Part shown: in pieces, positions 45,597-58,326 of the stretch | How the letters are laid out: every line of letters begins with the position of its first letter | How positions within the stretch are numbered: position 1 is the first letter of the stretch | From: Boletus sp. NGJ | Taxonomy: Eukaryota > Basidiomycota > Agaricomycetes > Boletales > Boletaceae | DNA length: 64,000 nucleotides | Assembly (NCBI GenBank): GCA_019096195.1 | Contig: JAGTXK010000219.1 | Span: 1,054,001-1,118,000, forward strand | Direction: 5' to 3' | Made by a program: the position numbers and the translations under genes | The notes under the pieces: generated by a model | What the model saw: the letters and a program-made list of their open reading frames with translations, nothing else | Told to the model about the DNA's origin: nothing | Databases searched by the model: none

Positions 45597-46260
45597 TAGT
45601 GACCTCTTAAACGACACTTTGAATGGGGAAGACTTGGAGATTGTGTATGTAAAAAGTTAGGATGGAATCTCTCTGGTTTTGGTTTGTTGGCTCCTCTTTC
45701 CCTCCCCCCCTTGACCGCCAATTCCCCTTGAGTTGCCAGTGCGCTCCCTTGTACGTATTTGTGGTGGTGCACGGCGTTCTTGCCTACCCCCTCCCCATCG
45801 CCCTCGATACTCTTATCTACATTGCTCTCTCACGCAAACTATACGCGTATCCACATTCTACTCTTCCTTTTGTGTACGGGCTCCAATTGTTTTGACCGGT
45901 CACTATTCATTGCTATATTACCATATTGTATTACATCGATATGCGCATCGCGAAGCCTAACCTTTAGTGCGAGTGCCAACGGTCCTGATTTTTCTTTTGT
46001 TCTCAACCGAAACGTCGGAAGCTTCATTTCCCAATCAAATGATACAAAATGCATCCTGTCCGCACGCATCACTCCAAGAAGGCAGGGCACGTCATTTTCA
46101 CTTCATATTATAGGGCGGTGCAACTATATAATTATGAAATGCAGGCAAAGCTAGATAAGAACATCCACGCGCGTGCGCCAGGCGACGGGTCTGGACCAAC
46201 GTTTGACGCACTTCAGTCAAGAAAATAAAATTTTTGTTCAAAAAAAAAAAAAGGAAGAGA
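45597..46260. other. Convergent intergenic region
   Basis: 664 bp between the Zn2Cys6 and nucleoporin stops. A T-rich tail and an A13 run near 46240-46252 may be part of polyadenylation regions. No gene is seen. Confidence 0.55.
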
Positions 46261-49200
46261 TCACTGGGAAAGTCTGCTTATTTTTTGCATCCGCTTGACG
46301 CGGTTGCTAATCTCCATCTGGAGTGTCCGTCGGAGCGTTTGTCCACGAGGGCTCAAGTCGCCTTGTGCGGCGGCCGCGACGAGTACCTGGTCGATGAGCG
46401 TATAAGGGAGCCAAGTCGCGCAAGACGTTTTCGGTTGCGTGCGTGTGAGCGCAGCGTCCGACTGTGTGAGGAGCAAAGTACAATTAAGGGTTTAGTGTCG
46501 TGACAAATTCACAAACTGACCTTTCGGACCAGCGAGAGCGTGTGTTCCAGGGCGCTCTCGAGACCGTCGAACCGGAGGCTTGTTCGGATGAGGTACTCGT
46601 GATGATGATCCTGGGAACGGGACAAGAAAGAAAGGGGAAAAAAAAAAAGGTCAGCGTGACCGGCACGGTACCGAATCAGGAGGGAAACTGACCTCGAGTG
46701 TGTGTATGAGCCATGGAGGAGGGGGCGATGCCCTGTCATTCGATAGGATAGCCTCCAAGACCGCCTTGTTGTACCGATAATCCGTATCTGCTCCGTCATT
46801 GCGTTCCAGAGCAAGTTTGAGGTACCGCCACCCACGATCAACGGGTGCTCCAGGCCATGAAGAAACATTATCCGTCAGAAGCCAGTCGGCCGTATCTTGT
46901 CTGTGTAGTGTCAGTATGGCAAGGGGCTCAGTTAACGTGGGTCACCTACAAGACTCCGTCTGAATTTCGCGACAGCCTCATGCATTGTCCCGCAAGGGCA
47001 GCGAAAAGTTCACTCATATCCACATCGAGTGCACGGGCCGTTGCAATCGCGAGTTCAAACTGATTAGCCTGCCCTAGCCGTAGAATTATGAGGGATGGTG
47101 ACAACAGAGTGTCTACGACGTAAATAGTCAGCCGATTGAAATTAGTTATTACATATGCAATTTATTCACCTGGAGCAGTAAGCAACGTCGAGTCACGACG
47201 AATGAGGCGAAGCCTTGCAGATAACAATGTGTATTCGAAGCGGAGGTCTTCGAGGTCTATAATCTCTGAATCAGTACCAGTGGTCGAAAGCGGCAAGTTT
47301 TGTGCCAATTTCCGTCGTTTAAGGGACTATCGTCATAAGATTAGCAAAACGGGTTGGTCACATGAAGATCGGCGTTCACCTCGAAGTCCTTGACGTTTGA
47401 AGTAGGTAGTTGGACAACAACCCATGCATTCTTTGGTTCCAGAAGGGACAACGAGTTAATCGCGAGTAAATAAGATTCCAGTTGGTCCTCCATCAACAGT
47501 ATCACGTCAGCAGTTTTGCCGGAGATTTCCTGCAGTTTACGTGCACGCTGATACATAGTTCGGGCAGCTGAGAGATCGAGGGTTCAGATACGGTGACTTA
47601 TTTGAACAGCAAGAAAATTGAAAATTACCACTCCCATGGTCCCCTCTTCGTGTATACCACGTGTACAGGATTCTAGAGTAGAAGGGGCGAGCACGAGGAT
47701 CGGTGTTGCGAGCTTTAAACGCAAGGGCATCGTCCACTTCGGAAGCAAAACCAGCAAAATCCAGAGTAACCAGCATTTTGATGGCACCTTCCTCGCACAT
47801 TTGATATACGAGCTGGGAGATACAATCCCGTTTCCTGTATTGTGTTAAGAACATTTTATGCAGATACGTGTGAAAGGGCTGTCTTACACGCTATCAGATG
47901 GTGCTGCGATGATCGATGAATAGGCTTCTTTCCAGGAGGAAAGATCTATGTATCCCCGAATGAGGCCGTACCATATATCCGCTGTCTCAGCCTCCGGGGG
48001 GGCGACGGATAAGGCAAGACGAAGGAATGAAACCTCGTGCTGCGTCAGGCCACTTGACCTAAATATTGTAGACGCTTCTAGATAGAAGGAGAAATCTGAG
48101 TCATATAGAGCCTTTGCGGGCAGCACGGATGATAATGCTTCGGCGTCCTCAAACGACAGGCCACTGTCAGGACCTGGTAAACTAAATACGACATATGGCA
48201 TATGAAAGAATATTGCAACGTACCAAAACTTGCAGCGACCTTCTCCATCATGTTGGCTGCGTCATCGGCACGTCCGAGTGCAATGTAGAGTTGCGCAGTG
48301 ACAAAGACAACACCAGGAGTTCGTGGCAGCCATGCAAGCATGTCTCGGGCAATATCAGGATATCCCAAACTGCGAAGGCGGTCGCAAAACTGTACCTCGA
48401 AGAGAGTGGCATGCGCGGGGGAGGTGGATTGAAGTAGACCAGTGGAATCTAGAAATCGGTGCGCTGAACCAGGGAGTTCAGCGCATTCACCTGACTGAGC
48501 TATCAGACGGTGCACAAGGGAGGATGTTGGCGCAAAGCGAGAGTGGTTCCTCGACACCTGCATATTGCTCATACGCGCAATCATGTCATCGGTATTTGTG
48601 TCGTCTGATGGACTGGGATCTTGGGTATGGTCCGCCGCTGGTTGACGCGCAGCGCAACGTAGCATAGCGAGGCCACGGAAAACCGCAAACACTTCCTCTA
48701 GCAAGGACTGGTCCCATTCTCTTAGATCATCGGCGAGAAAGAAGAGAAGGGCCATCAAGGCGATGCAGATGTCATAGCGAGCGTGCACCGAGGTGGAAAT
48801 ATAGGCTGCTGACAAAGCAACCCTCCACTCGGACCACGTAGGAGGGAGGAGTAGCTCAACTTCGTCCTCTTCTCGCTTGACCTGCGGATCAAAGCCAGCA
48901 ACCAGGTCGAGGGTGATTCGGATGTTCTTGTCAAGATCTTCGACGTCTTGCAATCTTGCAATGATCCAGTTCCGAGTGCCATCGTCGAGACATTCCTTGA
49001 AGTCCAGCCGTTGTGACTGGTCGCCTATGATGTCCACAATAGAGAAGGCGATTTCCTGGTGCAAAACATCGACAACCCTGGTCTCCACGTTGCGGAAAAG
49101 CTCCGGTCCAATTTTGTCACACAGGGTCCACGCAATGTCGAGAACAGCAAAGTGGGAGTCCACAGCGAGAGAGTCGCTGAGGTGCCGGTGGATATTGATT

Positions 49201-50875
49201 GGAAGATCCTCCTTTGCAATGATGTTGATGCGCTCTCTTTCAACCACGACGACACCTTCGTTATTCCGGCCAACGCAAAGAGCGAGCGGCAACCGTGCAC
49301 TGCGCTCTACCTCACGACAGCGAGCGATGAATCCCTCCCAGTCTCGCTTGAGTGCACTCCAATACCGGTCGTGCTGCATTGCACCAGTATGCGGGTCTTG
49401 TACGAGAGAGACGGTACAGCCGACGACTGCAGCGATGTTCTCAACCACAGTTGCATACGATGTCGTGAGCTCTGGGACGGGGGGGCCAGGAAGGGAGAGA
49501 CAGGCGTCTATGTACTGCTCAAGGGCAGTGCGGATGGTCAGCGGGGAGAAGAAGCCTGGTCGAAGAATTGCTTCCATGAACTTCTCTGTGAGCAAACCAG
49601 GGGAACGAAGAAGTTCTTCGAGGTACGCAGGGGTCAAGTCCGCCTCTTCCCCGTGACTGGATGTTGTCCACGTTGTGGTGTCGGAAGCATTCAGTTTCCC
49701 TAAGAACAAGGGGGTTCTCTCCATCACTGAGCAGCCTTGACGCTCCCATAACACGCACAACATGCCGTCGTTAATTATGAAATCTTGCAAGTGACAGTGA
49801 GCACTAGCAGCGGAACACTCGATGGTTCCAAGTTCCCGCAGTTGATCGGCTGTTGAGTCAAAGACCTGGAAATATCCGCCGGAGTGAGAGTTGGTTGATG
49901 TTGGAGTGAACACGATGGCGAACGTGCATTCATCGTTGGTACCACCAGAGCAAATACGCAGAAGATTCCGTGTTTCGACATCTAAAGGCTCGGATATGGT
50001 GGCACCAGATGATGTTGATTGGCCATTTACTCGGCTTAAAATAGTCTTGGAAGCGACACAACCACTTTTTGCGGTCCAAAGACGGAGGACACGATCTCGG
50101 GAAAGAGTCCAGGTGTGACCGAGATCTGTGGGTTGAGGGAGACTGGCCAAGGATAATACTTCCGATGCTGCATTTGCACTAGGGTGAAGCCCAGGGATGT
50201 AAGAAGCAAACGCGCCAAAGAAGGATTTTGGTTGGCTGAGGGTCTCCGTCCAAAGATCTACGAGGGCGGAGTAAATACACGTGCAAATTGCAGTGAAGAG
50301 CACACACCGTCGCATGTGTCGTCGCCAATTCGCTCTGACTCTATACGAAGAAGTGACCCACTGTTTAACCCAATCGTAATACAATGGATGCCCTGTATGT
50401 GGACGATGCCCCTGGAGAGATCGGCAACATTCTTGATGATGTACTCCCTGCACCAGTTCGCAGCAGCCTGATCGTGCCAAAGGAGGTTTGGATTTGCGGC
50501 TGGTAATACCAAGCGGTAAAGGGAACCAGTGATTGTGACCACGAGCAAATGAAGTTCTTGCTCGGCGGCTGCGAGGATAGCTGGTGCGGAGAGAATGGGA
50601 ACGGGGAAGACGAAACGAATTGGAGGAGCTTGTGTGGATAAGGAGACGAGCTCCACAATCAAACCGCCATGAAGAACGCGCAAGAGGATGGAACCAACAT
50701 GGTGCAACTGTACAATGGACGCGAAAGACGCGTGTTCGGGATGCAGATCTCCATCAGCGGTTGGAGTAGGAGCAACAAGGTTACGACGGGAGGACTGTAG
50801 GACGACTGAGGGGGCATTGGCGGACGGAAAGAGAGAGGAAAGCTGAGTGGCGACGAGGATGGAACCCGCAGCCAT
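46261..50875 (-). CDS. NUP120: Nuclear pore Y-complex nucleoporin NUP160/NUP120
   Basis: Scaffold nucleoporin of the Y (Nup84/Nup107) complex. Ten minus-strand exons, 50875-50308, 50257-48224, 48173-47888, 47834-47629, 47567-47380, 47326-47170, 47112-46950, 46900-46693, 46610-46521 and 46461-46261, give 1,366 aa, in the family range. The N-terminal beta-propeller contains SLASLPQPTDLGHTWTLSRDRVLRLWTA, the signature of PF11715. The helical remainder includes FYLEASTIFRSSGLTQHEVSFLRLAL, ISQLVYQMCEEGAIKMLVTLDF and YTRRGDHGSAARTMYQRARKL. All phases agree. The C-terminal MQKISRLSQ ending is basic. Confidence 0.9.
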
Positions 50876-52725
50876 TGCAGAAAGGCTGGTAGGAAATTCA
50901 CTCAGTCACTGAGACACTCTCAACCATACCTGCCTTTTCGGGAACGCGCTTCAAGATCAAACATCAGGACTGAGATTAGAGAACAACTACTTTTACTTTT
51001 GCACAAACACCACCGCAGATGGGCCATCCCAAGTAAGTACCGCCCAGAAATGCTGCAAGGGGACAAGAGGTATCGAAAAGCAAATTAGCCTGTCCGCGAA
51101 TCCAGAAATTCGACACTATAAAACCTTTCATTAACCATTCACTATGCAGGTGAACCTACAGGAGACTGCCAACTCGAATCTCAAAGGGCGCATTCATAGA
51201 TCTTGAAATGCGAATCGTCTGGGCAACTGTGATGGAATAATTTCACCGAGCCAGGGTGGGGGAAATTGAAAACGCAAGCGTTCGCCAGGTCGCTGTGTAT
51301 CACACGGACATGACAGCCAGCACATCGTTATTTGCCGAGTTATTTGGTGACCACGTCGTCCTACCTATAAATGTAAGTTGACTTCCCCAAATCGTCTTGC
51401 AAGCGGTACCGGCGTGGTACTGCGGTGTCTGGGCTGGGGAGTCACACGAATACACACTGAACACAAGACATGACTCGAACAGTACACCTGGAGTGCGCCG
51501 CCACTCACCAAAGACGGAGAGTGCCAATGATCCCTAGGCAACATTCAGACGGACATGCGAAACAAGGGAATATAGCCTCCCAATTGGGTCCATCAACGAG
51601 GTAGTGATACCTCATGAAACGAGCATGCTTGACGACCCCAAGAACCCAAAGGAGAATACACAGCCAGATGACACGATGGCACACCAATGGTACAAACAAT
51701 GATGATGCTCCGGGCGATCTCTTCCATGGCTGGACCATGTCACAGACGGTAGCGATTGACAATTTCAAACGGATGCAGACATGGATCGTTCCGCACCTAG
51801 ACTCTGGGACACTTATGAGCAATAAAGACTTGATCGGATTGTGCACGAGTGCAGAATATACCTGTTGCCAGATCCACTTGGCTACAGCTCGCGGAGTGAA
51901 GGCGAACACGCTCCAAGTTGTTGTGTTTAATGTGTCCGATACTTGAGAGAATCGACGGGTAGCAGCCAGACCCTGGTCAACGCGCGACGCACTGGCGGAG
52001 TATACCGTATCTGCATGGTGATGAGCCAGAGGCCTGGGGATAATGGTGCTAGCAAGAGCCAGTACAATCGAGGGCGAGATTCCGGGGAGAGGGTGATGCC
52101 CCAAAACTGTCAGCTGCGGCAGGAACGCTAAATGAAAAGGCTGACGGGGGGTTAGCGTGTCAGCGGATAAGGACACAAGTCTGACTGGGCTTGCTTTATG
52201 TCAACGGATGCAAGTTTTTTGTCGAGGCTGAGTCAACTGTTGATTGTGTTCCGGAGAGGGGCAAGGAAATGAGGTGCTTCCCGATTCATTGATCTACATC
52301 CTTTCCGCCCAAAGTTCGGATCCTAACTCTCTAGCACGCCCGTCATTGATGCGGCCGACTTTCAATGTCTCTTACACCTCCGCCCCCGTTCACAGAGCAC
52401 TAACCTGCACATCATGAAATTCCTGACTCGAGCGGTAACCGCGTGCCAGCGCACGATGGCCTGGCAGAGCGCGTGCCGATTCCTGTGATCGGTTACACCT
52501 CGCGCCAAACTAATTCCACTACTCGTTTGTCTTCTCCTTAGTCCTATATGATCCATTGGACACCACCCTGACCTCGTTTCAGAGACATATATAAAGACTC
52601 TGCTTGCTCCGTTACCCCAAAAGTGTTGTACTGTACCATCGAGACTCGAGTCCACACCCAATTACTTTATTCCCGGCCTACTCACCTGCTTCTATCTCGC
52701 ACTCGTCTTCTCATCGTAATTCTTC
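50876..52725. other. 1.85-kb region without a convincing gene
   Basis: An ATG at 51019 followed immediately by a GTAAGT donor looks like a first coding exon, but no continuation can be found. On the minus strand 52176-51505 is open for 223 codons without an ATG near its start. It ends with a hydrophobic VIWLCILLWVLGVV segment and a Cys-rich tail, and could be an exon of a membrane protein. No motif is recognised. Confidence 0.35.
52588..52595 (+). promoter_or_regulatory. TATA box upstream of 52726 gene
   Basis: TATATAAA lies about 130 bp before the ATG, followed by a pyrimidine-rich leader. Confidence 0.5.
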
Positions 52726-53257
52726 ATGGACCAGCTAACATCGTTCGAGGCTCTCCTCTTTCCATCTGATGGTCGGAACCCACACATGGTCGCGCTCATG
52801 ACGAGCCCGATGACGATGCCCGACCCTCATGCTCCCCACAGCACCCAGCCTCGAATGCCGCACCCAGAGGTCTACATGGACTACATCGCAGAGGGCCTTG
52901 GTCCCCGTGCATGGCATTATCATGTGAGTCGGACAGAGTCCATTGTCCGGCTAAACGTCACTGACGGCTATTCTAAAGCTCGTTGAGGCGCTTGACGGCA
53001 TGAATAAAAAGTTTGCTCAACCTTACGTCGTTTTCTACCCCATCGTCTCGCGTGACGGAATGCCCTTCCCCATCAACAAGTGCATCCGAGAGATTCAAGG
53101 GAGGGCTTTTCGAGAAGCAACCGCATGGCGCGGCAACATTATCGTTGCAAAGTATCGAGAGAGTCCGTTCTCATCCATGGTAAACGGTTCGATTGCCGAT
53201 TTCCCGATTCTAAGGAATTACTTCATGACACACGGGGCGCCTTCCCAGGCAAGTTAG
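52726..53257 (+). CDS. Small conserved fungal protein of unknown function
   Basis: Exons 52726-52923 and 52979-53257 give 158 aa. The first part is Met/Pro/His-rich (TSPMTMPDPHAPHSTQPRMPHP). The second is a compact domain: WHYHLVEALDGMNKKFAQPYVVFYPIVSRDG, FPINKCIREIQG, AWRGNIIVAKY and ADFPILRNYF. I recall similar proteins in agaricomycetes but no function. The 3' end is ambiguous. The frame stops at 53255-53257, but a GCAAGT at 53249 could be a GC donor to an acceptor just before GCT-TGA, which would remove one residue only. Confidence 0.7.
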
Positions 53258-53534
53258 ACTGTGCCGGCAACGTTAGCACCGCTTTAATACTCATGGATTG
53301 TGTTTGGCAGGCTTGAGGCACTGTAAAAAGTCTTCATCCCGGAGGCAACTTATGAGCGACCGCTGCTCGGCACATCCTTCACTGAGGCCCTGACTATGTT
53401 TATATGACCATTTGTGATTCTATGAACTCAGTCCCGAAATACGCTCGGTGATCACTCACTCCATGTTTCTCATGCATGTCCATCATCATTTTATGATAGC
53501 ATTCTCTCAATATTAAAGTAGCTTCAATTTTAAT

Positions 53535-54675
53535 CTAGAGTTCCTGGTGCTCTGGTTCGCCAGTCGTCGAGGGACCGGGCCGCACCCAAGGCTTCCCACT
53601 GCTATCTGCACCCCTTGTTGGGTGTGCGGTTTGTTCCTTCTTGGGATCACAGTGTTCCGGGATAGGGCTCTGAGGATCGATGGGAGGATGAAGGACCTTT
53701 CCTGCTCTGAAATATGTCTTGTGGTCCGCAAAAAAGTTCTTCCAATGTTGCACGCCCTACCACGAGTCAGTTACGACGCCCGTTATGAGATCAATGTAAA
53801 CGAAAACCCACCTTGAGCTCCTGGTCGGTCAATCCTCGCAAGTCGTGTGTACGGTGCGTCGCGAAGCAGCCAGTTCCAAAAGATCTTGCCGCATCGATAC
53901 CAGCCCTGTACAGCCCAACCAGTCAAAATGCCGCGGAATAAAACAGTACGACAGAGCATACATGTTGTGGTAGGGACCCCCAGGGCCGTAGGTCCGTCTA
54001 TTACTCGAGACATCATAGACTTCCCCGTCAATCTTCACAACAGTCACCTCTTTGATGAGCATCCGCCGATTGGATGGACAAAGTGGAGACCTACCGCGAT
54101 GTATATGGGCTTATTTGCGTCCATTCCGTCAAAGGTAGCAAGATGAGATTCCGAATACAGTCGGCCGCTGGATTCCTGTACAACGGCCGGGATAAGCCAT
54201 GGCAATAACACGAGAAGAGACGGAGTGCATTTCACCGGCCAATACGTCTTCAGTCTTGCCCATTTACCTTCATACTCCCACAGGAAGCTACCAGTAAAGA
54301 ATTTCCCAGCCAGAGCGGTTATGAGCAGAAGGTAGACAATGAACTTGAGGAGGCCGAGGAGGCCGACTTCTTCTTCAGCGGTTGGATCTCGCTCTTCTGG
54401 ACCAACCTCTTCTCCTCGCGCAAGCTTCTCTTCGCGCTCCTTCTTGCGTTGCAGCCAGGCTTGGTGCAGCTTCTCCTGTTCGAGTTTATATTCGTGGTAA
54501 CTAGCGTGCGATTGAATACTCGCGACTTAGGCTATGGCCAGCGCACGTACGCTAGGAAGGGTTGATTCGCAGCCTTCTTGGACACCATCCTGCTAGGGTC
54601 TCCAGGGTCTGGCACCATTTCTTCAGCTGGTTGCGGCCTTGCAGCATTACCGCTGGGATTCCACATCCAGGACAT
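53535..54675 (-). CDS. Cytochrome b5-like haem-binding membrane protein (MAPR/Dap1-related)
   Basis: Minus-strand exons 54675-~54545, 54500-54236, 54175-54095, 54032-53962, 53905-53812 and 53756-53535, about 287 aa. An N-terminal soluble part (MSWMWNPSGNAARPQPAEEM) leads to a charged helix (HEYKLEQEKLHQAWLQRKKERE) and one TM segment (LLGLLKFIVYLLLITALAG). The b5-like domain reads LATFDGMDANKPIYIA, IDGEVYDVSSNRRTYGPGGPYHNM, AGIDAARSFGTGCF. As in membrane-associated progesterone receptor proteins, the HPGG haem loop is replaced by GPGGPYHN. Relatives bind haem and support P450s in sterol synthesis. The first splice is uncertain: the obvious GT donor (54546) leaves the frame wrong, and the frame works only if the donor is GC at 54544. 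Confidence 0.82.
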
Positions 54676-55238
54676 CGTTGGCAATGTTGATAGCGAGTTA
54701 CAAAGGCTGGAAACAAGAAACGGGAATGGCCTCGTGACCTGAGGGCACGGCTGCAATCACGCATTGATAAAAATCAATTTCACGACACGAGGTGAGAGTT
54801 AAGCGCTAAGACACGACACCATGTTATAGGACACAGAGGCTATGGATTAAGAGTGCACCCGTGCAAAAGGCAGTACGTATGAATATAATTATAAGGTAGA
54901 TTGTACACCGCCATGGGAATGAGGTGGCAAGAGGTCGTCGTGATGCAGGTGATGAACAAGACGGAGCCGGCAGGAATGGTGTTAAACATGACGGAAAAGC
55001 CCAGGAAATTATACTGGATAATGCCAAGGAACTGGTGAAGATTACTGCTAGTGACGAAGGTATAAAGCCATAGCCCCTAGGCTACTGAAGAAGTGCAAAA
55101 TAACAACAAGTTGGTGATGAATGGATACCAAACCCGACGAGACGAAGAGGAAGAATGCGAGGATATCGTATCATGGGGTAACAGTAGAGCAAATCTGCTG
55201 ACGGCAAGAGAAGGAAAAAAATGGCGGTGAATTCATAT
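54676..55238. other. Promoter of b5-like gene and 3' UTR of RGS gene
   Basis: 563 bp, both flanking genes on the minus strand. Short open frames only; nothing recognised. Confidence 0.55.
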
Positions 55239-57384
55239 TCATGAAGTCATGGAGGGGCCAGGAAGCTGGTGCTGCCTGTGTTCTCGTTCAGTGGCTTTTG
55301 CGGAAACGGTGATGTACGCGCCACCAGCCTCTTCACTCCCTAGGCCAGGCGGAGCTGGAGGGCTTGTCAGAAACTGGATGTCCTCAGAAGGATCACCTCC
55401 AAGCCATTCCTTAGCTTCAGTGAAGCGGTGAGTTTTGATGAACTGGAAGATACAAATATGAGTGTGTTTCAGCGGTAAATACATGCGGCATGCCTTGGGT
55501 AGCGAGTCCATTGCCATCAATCGGAGTACGTGGGTTTGAATGCGGGAATATAACTTGATGAGCATCTGCAGCTGGGTCGCATTAAAGGCACTAGCCTGGC
55601 TGGCATCGACCTGTCCATCGAAGGCTTTACCGTTCAAGTTGGTCATCACCTCGCTCAGGTAACTAGCAAGATCGAGTCTCAGGCCATGGTCGATATTGAG
55701 CTCGTTCTGGCTTGACGGAGCGAGATACCTGTTGTAGATCTGGAAAGCCGTCTGGATGAGCGACTCGTGATGTCTCTCCATTGCTACTTGGCCAGGCGTC
55801 ACTTTCCCTCCACGACTGGTGGGGACGTTCGCCTGGGCACTGGATGTAATACTGAACTTGCGCTTGAAATCCTCGACATCCATCCAGAAAGCAAGGTTCT
55901 CTTCGCAGAAATTCGCTTGGAGGAATTCGCGGAAGAGGTTTCGGTAGGATGACTCTTCGAGGATTTGGTTCAGACGATCGGTGTTGCTCTTGACGCTCGC
56001 CTTCGTCTCCTTTGACTCTTTTGACTCGCTATAAGCGCTGTTGAGCTTCTCAGCCATAGAAATCCGGCGATGAATCCTGGCGTCCGCAGCAGTGACGGTG
56101 GCCTCAGGTCCCGATTTGCTCACACCCTCGATGGTACTGCCTTCTAGCGAAGAGCGGTCGTGAAGATTGGTCACGGAGCTGTGAGGAGACGACGACTGCT
56201 CATCCCACTGGGCCACTCGTTTTCCTTCATCAGTTATCCTATAGATAGCCTTGGCAGTACATCGGAATTCTCCGTGATGCTTGAAAACGATGATGAGACG
56301 AATTGCGGGACCAGAAACATTGATGGACAGAACTCACACTAACGGGGGAGCTACCACCGGGAGCAGACCCTCGAACAGTGAAGATGATGGCAGAATCATT
56401 ATTCTTCCTCTTGTCGCTGACTAAAGTGATGAGGCCAAAGCGGACAAACTGCGCCGCCATCTCTGCCGCTTCCTCTCTCCCCACGACGGACGTGAAGTCG
56501 CAAAGCCATTCGAGCGCAGATACGGCAGCAAAACAATATTTGTGTACAACCGTTGCTTTGCCCACGAGCGGCTGCCCCCTTTCCGGCACGTCCATGAGCT
56601 GAACACCTTTGGATCGCTCATGGTATTCTTGAAAAGCATCCTGCGGTGCGACAGCGTTTTGAGAAAGGTAATTGGGCTGGCGTCCGACGAAGCGACGAAA
56701 GAGAGCAGTTATTACGGACTGGGTGACGATGATCTCGTCATCGGCTGCCCGACGCTCGAGGTGAAGTAATTTGATACAGATAGGCTGCGATGCGAATACG
56801 GGTTGGAGGTGATCGGAATTGATACCATTCATCGAGATGAATCGCTCGAGGACGTGGAGACCCTTTGGCGTGAGGACATACGTGCCACGATCCTTGAATA
56901 AGTTCGACCCCTGATCAGCGGCATTTTCGATCAGACGAGCATCCATAAAATGCTGGCACATCGCCTTTGCCATCTCACGGGTCATAGAGAAGGTGGTCGT
57001 TGTGGTGGTCGTCACTATTCGTGATTTGTCTCTTGGGTCGGGCCCACGGTTGGACTGGGAGAATTTGAGAGAAGCCAAGTTCTGAGCAGCCTCGTCGCTA
57101 GAGAAGAGGATCAGAAAATGGAAGGGAGAGAAGGGCCAAGGGGATGAGCTGACGTGGAGAATGAATTCGGGAAGGTGCGGAAATACTGTTTGTGGGTGGT
57201 CAATTGAAGGGATACGACGAGAGTCGCAAACAGATCGAGAGTGTCCTGGGAAAATGGAGGGTTGGTGCGGAAATGAAGAGAATGAGGAAGAAAATACCTT
57301 GAGGTAGGGCCTCCCGCGCTTGGTGGTCTTCATCATATGAGAAGAGCTTGCTTGTGGAGGATAATCTGTGCGATCGGACGACAT
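55239..57384 (-). CDS. DEP/RGS regulator of G-protein signalling (FlbA/Sst2/Thn1 type)
   Basis: GTPase-activating protein for heterotrimeric G-alpha. Homologues are Sst2 in yeast pheromone response, FlbA in Aspergillus and Thn1 in Schizophyllum. Minus-strand exons 57384-57298, 57245-57154, 57097-56338, 56279-55494 and 55442-55239 give 642 aa. The first DEP unit reads DTLDLFATLVVSLQLTTHKQ...NSFSTDEAAQNLASLKFSQSN, then TTTTTTTFSMTREMAKAMCQHFMDARLIENA, TYVLTPKGLHVLERFI and LLHLERRAADDEIIVTQSVI. A second DEP-like block follows (CDFTSVVGREEAAEMAAQFV). The RGS box is YRNLFREFLQANFCEENLAFWMDVEDFKRKF through DSLPK-FIKTHRF. The last intron (55443-55493) starts with GC, is 51 nt and stop-free; removing it gives the conserved SLPKFIKT. 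Confidence 0.92.
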
Positions 57385-58326
57385 TATTAAAAAAAAAAAG
57401 GAAGGGAGACAGTGATGGTAAGGGATAGAAGGAAATACAAGGACGAAGAGGAGGAGCAAGTAGACAAGAAATGAAGAGGAGGAGAAGGGAAGAGAGAGAG
57501 AGGACGTTGATGTGGTAGCAGCGACTGGGTACAGAGAGAGAGCGGTGGTTCGGTAGCGTGGAAATGTCCGACCACTACTAATTATTTATTATTCCTTTTT
57601 TTTTTTGCCGTAACTGCCGGCCGCCTGGGTCGCAGCCCACAGCCATCGCTGAGGGCTGAGCTCCGAAGACGTATTCTGGCTGTCGGTTGTCCTGGACGGC
57701 GGGAATGACGAGCTCTCTCCTTGAGTCACGACAGCGGGTTGCCAGGTCTGTATACGTATGAACCCGCAGTTCCTGCGTTTCAGGCCCGCCCACGACTCTG
57801 CTTAAACAACGGCGCTCAGTGTCCGCTATCAAGTCAACTTTACGAACAGGGTATCGTAACGACGTCGCATGTTTGACGCTCGCTCAGCTGGCTGGTGGAC
57901 GACGTGTCACCGACGAGCGCGGCAAACGTTGTAACTAATCATTCGGGGCCAACTGAGTCCTGCGAACTCAGCGCGTTCTCCCATCCGAATCACCACACCG
58001 AATTGCGTTCGTCCCATTAATCTCGTCCTCTTCGCACGCGTCCCATGAACAAAAGACACGTGCCCCCTTCTCAGATCTCCGCGGCGCTTGAAAGCTTGAT
58101 TCAAAGCTGGTCCACCGAATAATGTATCCACAGCTCAAAGTCGTCAGTTGGGTTTCATTGTTGCACAATGAGCAAATAAGCGTGAGCGTATCATCACGTC
58201 CCCCACCTTTGTTCTCGGTCAGTGGCAATGCACGACGTTAGACTCGCACGTACCTAACTTTGAGGCATCCAAAGTTCCCTTGAGCGCTACATCAAACCCA
58301 CCATCACCCAAGTAGCAGCAGTACTG
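57385..58326. other. Divergent promoter region, RGS / coiled-coil gene
   Basis: 942 bp. The RGS-proximal 200 bp are a purine-rich leader on this strand (GAGAGAGAG, GAGGAGGAG), with a T12 run at 57597-57608. The middle has open frames without motifs. No gene is called. Confidence 0.55.

Noticed and set aside
51019-51065. Start of a ribosomal protein gene (MGHPK plus GTAAGT)
   Set aside because: The next exon cannot be found; all acceptors tried give immediate stops and no ribosomal protein motif follows.
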